NCBI GenBank assembly: GCA_911728455.2
Contig: OU452221.1
Span: 5,050,290 to 5,114,289, forward strand
Length of the DNA: 64,000 nucleotides
Source: Marthasterias glacialis
Lineage: Eukaryota > Echinodermata > Asteroidea > Forcipulatida > Asteriidae
Direction: 5' to 3'
Part shown: piece after piece, positions 56,580 to 64,000 of the stretch
How positions within the stretch are numbered: the first letter of the stretch is position 1
Layout: every line of letters starts with the position of its first letter
Notes under the pieces: model-generated
What the model was told of the DNA's origin: nothing
What the model saw: only the letters and a program-made list of their open reading frames with translations
Databases searched by the model: none
Position numbers and translations under genes: made by a program

Positions 56580-58090
56580 AGTATCAATATTTCCTAAAAT
56601 ATAGTCAATATCCTGGGTCACCTTAAATAAAAAGATACCAGTAGTGCCTACTGCAACATAAAGCATAAAAACTGACCTTAATTGACCCCAAATTGACCTT
56701 AATCGACACATTGTTTGACCCATATTTGATAAAAAATGCCGGACTTACCGCTTGTGTTTTTTTTTCTTCAATGTTTGACCGAAATTTCAAGTTCGATTTT
56801 ATACTTTCATATGAAGTCGGCACCCTTGTAACGATGCCAGTTTGTCTCCCTTTACCTATGCATCTCTGCTATTTTTCGAAAAATTAACGATATCCAGCAA
56901 AATATTAATACCGTCATTAATTAATAGGCTGTGTCAAGTTAAATATCGTTCTAAAGCATAAAACGCACTTTAAATATTGGACCCACATTTTTGAAAAAAG
57001 CTGGACCTACCCCTCGTGATAAATAACTTTTGACAGAAATGTTAAGTTCGATTTCATGCTTTCAAACTGAAGTGGGCACCCATACTGGTGCCAGGTTAAA
57101 TGAAAAGGCCTCAGAACTGCCTACTGCATGATTTTACTGCATAAAGACGTACCTTAAAAATTTATTAAAAAGCTGGACTTTCCCCTTGGGATTTCTTTTT
57201 CAATTTGGATCGAAATTTCAAGTTCGACTTTTGCTTTCAATGAAGCGGGCGCTCTTACTGATGCATTTTCAATCGCTTGACCTATGCGTCTGCATGCTAT
57301 TTGTCGGAAATTTAACAATGTTCCAGCAAAATTAATATCGTCATTCATTTTTCAAAAACGTATCAATATTTCCTAAGATAAATATTACTATTATCTTGGG
57401 CCAAACTAAAATGAGGCATCAGGTGCCTCATTTTTAAAGCATAAAAACGCAAAATGTATATTTTTGACCCAAATTTTAAATTTCATGCTTTGAAATGAAG
57501 CTGACACCCGTAGGCCCACTGATGACATTCTCGTTTTTTTGAAATATTAACGATTTTCCATCAGCAAATATCATAGTTTGTCCAATATAATGTCAATATT
57601 TCCCAAAATATGGCTAATCCTGGGTCAAATTACATCAAAGGGCATCTCCAGTGCCTATTGCATCATTTTAAAGCATAAAACTCTTTTGTTACCTAATCTA
57701 GACTGATGAAAATAGGCCTACCCCTTTTGATTGTTTATATAATGATACCATTTTTAATCAAATGCACAATTTTATGATGTATGCATCTCTCCTATTTTTT
57801 GAAAAAATTTATGATTTTCCAGCAAAATTAATACCGTAATTGTCAAAAAAATATCAATATTTCCCCAAATATACCGTACCGGTAGCTAATATCCTGGGTC
57901 AAGTTGAATAAAAAGGCAGCAGTAGTACTTACTGCATCATTTTAAAGCATAAAAACACACCTCAATATTTGTCGCAAATTTGAGAAAAAAAGCTTGACTT
58001 AACCCCTTGTGTTTTATTTGTTTTTCTTCAAATATTAATTAAGCGAAATTTCAAGTTGAATTTTATGTTTTAAATGATGTTGGCACCTTT
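56580..58090. repeat. Diverged tandem array of a few-hundred-bp unit
   Basis: A block starting tcaatatttcctaaaata and followed by cctgggtcaa..., then aaagcataaaaac, a caaatttgaaaaaa-type stretch, and aatttcaagttcgatttta, recurs near 56584, 57361, 57585 and 57851, with partial copies near 56990 and 57180. Copies are strongly diverged and of unequal length. No ORF is conserved across them. Confidence 0.7.
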
Positions 58091-58956
58091 TCTGACAGGT
58101 GCGGATTTAGGGGTGGGCGCAGCGGGCGCGCACCTGTCTTATTTTCGAAGACTGAAAAAAAAACATGAATTGCAAGCAAATGAAGCAAAATCTTAATTTT
58201 TAAATTATGCGTAAAACGCTTCTTAAATGTCCTAGATTGCACCAGAGACCATCTGATGTTGTAACATTATCCTGGGCCTAAAATAAATAATAACTTTAAC
58301 TCAAAACATAATCAAGGAGGACGACAATGCATCAAACGGGTACCTTAACACACAACATATTCCTGGGGTCCTTCTGCGGGCCTTGGATTCTTAGTGGGCC
58401 CGGAGCCACCGATTGAAGATACCTGTTTGGTTCCCTAAAAAAAAAAGGAAACCCTCAAATTGATAAACATTTCACATGTTGCACCTCTGACTTTTACATG
58501 GCCCAAAATTCCCTGAAGCTAAATAATTATAATATTTTGTCCTATTTGGACGCATATTTTGTAAAAAGGTAAACAAAAAATCAGCAATAAAATAAAGTCA
58601 CTTTCAAATTATACAAGTTTAATTCATATGAAAATATTAACTTTTTATAAATATTATTTATTCGGTTTATAACACAGTTGACACTGACCGGCAAGGGGGG
58701 GGGGGGGGAAATATACCCTGATATCGTCAGTTTACAAAAGGTAAAAATTACATACATATTATTGAGAGATGAAATATACAAACTCGAATCTAATTAACAG
58801 ACTCAAAAAATAACCAGGAAGTATGAAAAAACAAGACTAAGCTACCGAGAAAACAAAAATGAAAACCAAAAAGATACATGTAGAGAATAAATTGAAAAAC
58901 AGAACAAAGAACAAACCAAAACCAATGGCCTAGACCCTACTTTCAGTTCTGACTAA

Positions 58957-59083
58957 GGCCGTGTCCGAATTAATGGCTTTGGTAGTGGCTACGGTCGGAA
59001 CGCTGAGGATTCCTATTCTTCAACGTTGTCGTTGCAGCCAACGGCCATAGCCGTAGCCGATGTCGCTTGATTCGGACACGGCC
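58957..59083. mobile_element. Harbinger-like MITE, best-preserved copy
   Basis: Terminal inverted repeats GGCCGTGTCCGAAT at both ends, flanked by TAA on both sides (58954-58956 and 59084-59086 read taa). A 3-bp TWA duplication with GG-starting termini is the PIF/Harbinger signature. 127 bp, with no coding capacity. Confidence 0.8.
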
Positions 59084-59311
59084 TAAGTTTCACCATTACG
59101 TTATATCAAACAGACGTTAGTTGATTTATTTTAACCGCCATTTAGCGAGATAAATCTTGCGAGAGCCAGTTTCGTGTCCCTGTGGTCTTGGATAGACCCA
59201 GGCGGTTGGAACCAGCCAAAGAGAACACCAGGTACCGGATTATCGACTAATATCAGCAGAGATACACGATGGGAGTCGGGTACTCGACCGGTTTTGATTC
59301 CGTTACGCGGG

Positions 59312-59401
59312 TATTTAAAATGGCCTCCAAAGTCACGCTCTGTCCGTCAACACCGTGGATGACAATTTGATATGATTTAATGTCTCCACGGAACTATACA
59401 G
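59312..59401 (+). promoter_or_regulatory. Possible TATA box and first exon of a downstream gene
   Basis: TATTTAAA at 59312-59319 sits in a locally CpG-rich stretch (about 59150-59370) that differs from the AT-rich surroundings. About 80 bases downstream a good donor occurs (actatacag|gtaagc, GT at 59402-59403). A 5'UTR exon of roughly 60 nt, about 59345-59401, would fit. The 62-codon ORF at 59174-59362 resembles nothing I recognise and is probably chance. No further exon of such a gene is seen before the window ends. Confidence 0.25.
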
Positions 59402-59774
59402 GTAAGCTGTATCGTGTAGTTTATGCAAGTTCAAACTGTATAGAATACGAATAGGCCTCGTGAAGCCTCGTGTAACCACTAAAAAAGCCATAAAACAGGT
59501 AATTTTGTGTCATTTACATGAACGTAAATAATATGAACAACGGCACATGAAAGTACAACGGCCGGCAACAGCTGTAACACTGGGTCGATAGTAGTACATT
59601 CATTGTACAGTAACAACTTGCCGTCAAATGAAACAACCCACTTTGCTTTTTATAATATTTCAGGTTTACGTAATCATGTACCATACTTGTAGTTTTCCTA
59701 ATATTGGATTTCTACATTCATTCTTGGATAAAGTTGGATGGTGGTATCTGAGCAATGTGTATTTCTAAAACGAC

Positions 59775-59865
59775 ACGCTGTTGCAAACTGCTTACCAACC
59801 AACATGACCTGTTGTATAATCGCCTCACGTTTCGACCCGTGCAGAGTCTTTCTCAAAGGCCAACG
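59775..59865 (-). mobile_element. Terminus of the tcgaaacgtgagg family
   Basis: ctgttgcaaactgcttacca, accaacatgacctgttgt and cgcctcacgtttcgacccgt, then gcagagtctttctcaaaggc. Homologous to 15195-15310. Confidence 0.5.
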
Positions 59866-59914
59866 TTCTAAAATGGGTTTAAGTCTTGCACGTATACACT
59901 TTGAACTGACAAAA

Positions 59915-60160
59915 TTGTTTCACTTTTTAAATTTAAGACACCGTAAGGGGATGGGGTGGTTATCAATTTAAAAATAAATTTACAGGTTTTAATTTGTGGT
60001 TTCTTACAGTGTATTGGACGATATTGTTTCACTTTTTAAATGTAAGACACCGTAAAGTTTTGATGAAGGGGATGGGGTGGTTATCGATTTGGCTCGATTT
60101 GAAAATATATTTACTGGTTTTAATTTGTGATTTCTTGCAGTTTATTGGACAATTACCGAA
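59915..60160. repeat. Tandem duplication, about 120 bp, two copies
   Basis: The stretch ttgtttcactttttaaat, then taagacaccgtaa, ggggatggggtggttatc and ggttttaatttgtg, occurs twice in direct orientation (about 59915-60032 and 60033-60160) with small differences. Confidence 0.85.
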
Positions 60161-60329
60161 TAAAGAGAACGATGATACTGTGTAATTTTATTTCCGGTTG
60201 ATCTTCAACTTTCAAAAAATATTTTTTAAAGGCCGTCATCTTTTTACTATAGGCTGTTGGTTTTCTGATTTTTGTTGCTTCTGATATTTAAAAGATATAC
60301 CTTAGAAGAATCTACAATATCGATTGTAA

Positions 60330-60415
60330 AGCGAATGTCAGGGATTTGAACTCATTACTTTGGGGTTCAGAGTGCAAATCCTTTTCCACAATGCCACTGG
60401 TTCTACCTTGCAGCT
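60330..60415 (-). mobile_element. tRNA-like fragment, minus strand
   Basis: cagggatttgaactcattac and ccacaatgccactggttcta read in reverse as a B box (gagttcaaatccctg) and a degraded A box. Too diverged to be a functional tRNA. Confidence 0.4.
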
Positions 60416-60439
60416 TAAAAAGAGATATTACAAAGAGTA

Positions 60440-60656
60440 GCGGGTAACCTAATATTATAATTAGCCATTTGTGTCCTGAAGCGCTCTCTCTATTCGTCTA
60501 GACCAGATGTTGCACGCAACGTAGTAACCAATAAGAAGTCCCGGAAACTGTTGCGCGTAACCTAATATTATAATTAGCCATTCCTGTCATTGTAGCGCGC
60601 TCTCTACCGTCGAGACCAGAGGGTGCGCGCAATGTAACAACTAATAAGAAGTGCTG
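60440..60656. repeat. Tandem duplication, about 110 bp, two copies
   Basis: Two direct copies share gtaacctaatattataatta, then gccatt, gcgctctct, gaccaga and aataagaagt. They differ by scattered substitutions. A further weak duplication (ctcacggtgtcccgct at about 60707 and 60812) follows. Confidence 0.85.
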
Positions 60657-61094
60657 GAGTATCTCGATTTAGTGACCATGCAAGCTTACAACTAGTCTAC
60701 AGATGTGACTCACGGTGTCCCGCTGAATGTTTTTGTTACATTGGTAAAAATGCTGGTGTATCAATATTTAATAACCTTGCAAGGTGATAAAAAACATAGA
60801 ACCGATGTAAACTCACGGTGTCCCGCTATTGTTTTGTTTTTGTATTTATTTGTTTATTTTAGTTTTATTTTAATTTTCTTAATTACAAGTAAATATGTCA
60901 CTAGTATCTACATTTTTAGTGACCTTGCAGGCAAACAAAAAGTTCTTTAACATAATTGTAAGTTTGCTCTCTTCCCTATATTTTACGATTTTGAACAAAA
61001 GCCATACAATTGTAGATATTGGTCATGTTTTCTTTGACTGAACATTATTATACTTTGTGATTTACTAAAAAAAAAAAAACTGATGGATAATTAG

Positions 61095-61335
61095 CCACGT
61101 TCTCTTCAATTGAACAAATACTCAGTGATTGCCTCGAATATGACCCAAACTGATGAACAAATACTCAGTGATTGACTCGAATAGGACCCAAAATGGTGGA
61201 TTATTGGTCATGTTCTCCTTAAGTGACTCAAATTGGTGTATACTACATCAGTTTGGGTCGTATTTGTGTCAATCACTGAGTATGTTCAGTTTAAGAGAAC
61301 ATGACCAATAATCCATCAGTTTTGGTCTTATTTAA
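61095..61335. repeat. Inverted and direct repeats beside the satellite
   Basis: gaacaaatactcagtgattg occurs twice (about 61114 and 61156) in direct orientation, and inverted as caatcactgagtatgttc at 61271. gattattggtcatgttctc pairs with gagaacatgaccaataatc at 61296. It ends 35 bp before the 55-bp array begins. Confidence 0.8.
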
Positions 61336-61369
61336 GGCAAATTACTCAGTCAATATGAATCTGTGAGGC

Positions 61370-63715
61370 TTCATAAAGTTCGTGGTGTTATAACCACGTA
61401 TTCAACTGCGCATAGTTTGTAGTGATACAACCACGTATTCAACTGTGCATGGTTGTGAGGTTGTGAGGCTTCATTAACGAAGTGTTACAACCACGTATAT
61501 ACTTATGCATGGTTGTGAGGCTTCATAAAGTTTGTAGTGATACAACCACGTATTCAACTGTGAATGGTTGTGAGGCTTCATTAACGTAGTGTTACAACCA
61601 CGTATATACTTATGCATGGTTGTGAGGCTTCATAAAGTTTGTAGTGTTACAGCCACGTATTCAACTGTGCATGGTTTGGAGGCTTCATTCATGTTGTAGT
61701 GATACAACCACGTATTCAACTGTGCATGGTTGTGAGGCTTCATTCATGTTGTAGTGATACAACCACGTATTCAACTGTTCATGGTTGTGAGCCTTCATTC
61801 ATATTGTAGTGTTACAACCACGTATTCAACTGTTCATTGTTGTGAGGCTTCATTCATGTTGTAGTGTTACAACCACGTATTCAACTGTGCATGGTTGTAA
61901 GGCTTCATTCATGTTGTAGTGTTACAACCACGTATTCAACTGTGCATTGTTGTGAGGCTTCATTCATGTTGTAGTGTTACAACCACGTATTCAACTGTGC
62001 ATTGTTGTGAGGCTTCATTCATGTTGTAGTGATACAACCACGTATTCAACTGTTCATGGTTGTGAGCCTTCATTCATGTTGTAGTGATACAACCACGTAT
62101 TCAACTGTGCATGGTTGTGAGGCTTCATTCATGTTGTAGTGTTACAACCACGTATTCAACTGTGCATTGTTGTGAGGCTTCATTCATGTTGTAGTGATAC
62201 AACCACGTATTCAACTGTTCATGGTTGTGAGCCTTCATTCATATTGTAGTGTTACAACCACGTATTCAACTGTTCATTGTTGTGAGGCTTCATTCATGTT
62301 GTAGTGTTACAACCACGTATTCAACTGTGCATGGTTGTAAGGCTTCATTCATGTTGTAGTGTTACAACCACGTATTCAACTGTGCATTGTTGTGAGGCTT
62401 CATTCATATTGTAGTGTTACAACCACGTATTCAACTGTGCATTGTTGTGAGGCTTCATTCATGTTGTAGTGATACAACCACGTATTCAACTGTTCATGGT
62501 TGTGAGCCTTCATTCATATTGTAGTGTTACAACCACGTATTCAACTGTTCATTGTTGTGAGGCTTCATTCATGTTGTAGTGTTACAACCACGTATTCAAC
62601 TGTGCATGGTTGTAAGGCTTCATTCATGTTGTAGTGTTACAACCACGTATTCAACTGTGCATTGTTGTGAGGCTTCATTCATGTTGTAGTGTTACAACCA
62701 CGTATTCAACTGTGCATTGTTGTGAGGCTTCATTCATGTTGTAGTGATACAACCACGTATTCAACTGTTCATGGTTGTGAGCCTTCATTCATGTTGTAGT
62801 GATACAACCACGTATTCAACTGTGCATGGTTGTGAGGCTTCATTCATGTTGTAGTGTTACAACCACGTATTCAACTGTGCATTGTTGTGAGGCTTCATTC
62901 ATGTTGTAGTGATACAACCACGTATTCAACTGTTCATGGTTGTGAGCCTTCATTCATATTGTAGTGTTACAACCACGTATTCAACTGTTCATTGTTGTGA
63001 GGCTTCATTCATGTTGTAGTGTTACAACCACGTATTCAACTGTGCATGGTTGTAAGGCTTCATTCATGTTGTAGTGTTACAACCACGTATTCAACTGTGC
63101 ATTGTTGTGAGGCTTCATTCATATTGTAGTGTTACAACCACGTATTCAACTGTGCATGGTTGTGAGGCTTCATTCATGTTGTAGTGATACAACCACGTAT
63201 TCAACTGTTCATGGTTGTGAGCCTTCATTCATATTGTAGTGTTACAACCACGTATTCAACTGTGCATGGTTGTGAGGCTTCATTCATGTAGTAGTGTTAC
63301 AACCACGTATTCAACTGTGCATTGTTGTGAGGCTTCATTCATGTTGTAGTGATACAACCACGTATTCAACTGTGCATGGTTGTGAGGCTTCATTTATGTT
63401 GTAGTGTTACAACCACATATTCAACTGTGCATGGTTGTGAGGCTTCATTTATGTTGTAGTGTTACAACCACGTATTCAACTGTGCATGGTTGTGAGGCTT
63501 GATAAAGTTGGTAGTGTTATCACCACATATTCAACTGTTATGCATGGTTGTGAAGCTTCATAAAGTTTGTAGTGTTACAACCACATATTCAACTGCATGG
63601 TTGTGAGGCGTGATAAAGTTTTTAGTGTTATAACCACGTATTCAACTGTTGTGCATGGTTGTGAGGCTTCATAAAGTTTGTAGTGTTACAACCACGTATT
63701 CAACCGTGCATGGCT
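61370..63715. repeat. Satellite array, 55-bp monomer, 13-mer (715-bp) higher-order repeat
   Basis: About 42 monomers of 55 bp, roughly gtagtgttacaaccacg, tattcaactgtgcatg, gttgtgaggcttcattcatgtt. Each carries the short inverted pair ACAACCA..TGGTTGT, disrupted in the cattgttgt variants. The variant tgttcatggttgtgagcc starts at 61776, 62051, 62216, 62491, 62766, 62931 and 63206. These spacings (275, 165, 275, 275, 165, 275) repeat exactly every 715 bp. Edge monomers (before 61740 and after 63480) are more diverged and carry a cataaag variant, as expected when unequal exchange homogenises the centre. Confidence 0.95.
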
Positions 63716-63754
63716 GTGAACTGTGGTTTAGCTTCATATATCTGTATGCTCTGT

Positions 63755-63880
63755 TCGTAGTTTACTCTCCCATTTCTCCTGCCGACAGAGAAAGCATACT
63801 GTTCGAAACGTCGAGTAAACCTCCACTTCTTTACAGGACCACACACTCATGAAGCGATTTAATACATGGTGTCACTGCAA
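63755..63880 (+). mobile_element. Element terminus next to the 55-bp satellite
   Basis: tctcctgccgacagagaaag, catactgttcgaaacgtcga and gtaaacctccacttctttac share agcatactg.tcgaaa.gtc with 31165-31225. The last part (ggtgtcactgcaaacctc) recalls ggtgtctccgcaaacttc at 31249. It begins right after the last satellite monomer. Confidence 0.45.
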
Positions 63881-64000
63881 ACCTCTGTCTTATTGTACCA
63901 CCACCATGCAAGCCCTCAAATCACTGTTCCAGTTACACATTATAAAACAGGCAATGTTGCTGAGGGAAATACTTGTAAGTCACCGCAAGATCATGACTTA

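Noticed and set aside
61370..63715. CRISPR array
   Set aside because: Repeats are contiguous 55-bp monomers without unique spacers, in a eukaryotic context.

Overview
The window is eukaryotic genomic DNA, most likely from a marine invertebrate deuterostome. An echinoderm, perhaps a sea star, is my best guess. The evidence is split coding exons with GT..AG junctions, short ORFs only, many tRNA-derived SINEs, small inverted-repeat DNA transposons and large satellite arrays. The placement rests on general recognition of the repeat style and is not proven. Nothing bacterial, viral or CRISPR-like is visible.

One protein-coding gene can be built with confidence: FHIT, the fragile histidine triad diadenosine-polyphosphate hydrolase, on the + strand. 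Five coding exons (4824-4923, 6032-6177, 7966-7995, 9342-9410, 33438-33569) join in frame into a 158-residue protein with the HIT motif HVHVHI. The first coding exon probably begins at an acceptor at 4812, so 5' noncoding exon(s) lie upstream. The stop codon is followed six bases later by a donor, and a 3'UTR exon with an AATAAA signal lies at 38111-38655. Introns are about 1.1, 1.8, 1.3, 24.0 and 4.5 kb. The 24-kb intron holds a large share of the mobile elements in the window.

Layout: 1-4800 is upstream sequence with fold-back elements (614-1287, 2861-2975, 3037-3092) and a 27-bp minisatellite (4104-4427). 4813-38655 is FHIT, with introns carrying SINEs, hAT-like, piggyBac-like and Harbinger-like MITEs, a degraded tandem array and many palindromic elements. 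38656-55600 is intergenic, with a LINE 3' end (minus strand, 40152-40320), a 153-bp-period satellite (43195-44245), a long fold-back (44466-44826), a 16-bp minisatellite (47259-47537) and a 1.39-kb element bounded by CACAGTG termini and a 5-bp target duplication (49936-51324). 55600-64000 is satellite-rich: a pyrimidine tract, a diverged tandem array (56580-58090), a possible TATA plus first exon of another gene (59312-59401), several short tandem duplications, and a 2.3-kb satellite of 55-bp monomers (61370-63715) organised as a 13-monomer, 715-bp higher-order repeat.

The most interesting observations are the CACAGTG-ended element with its 5-bp duplication, which looks like the Transib/RAG transposase superfamily; the 715-bp higher-order satellite; a 495-bp nested transposon whose empty site is visible in sister copies; and a hammerhead-like motif at 31174. 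Most other repeats are described here by shared sequence only; family names are given where termini and target duplications support them.
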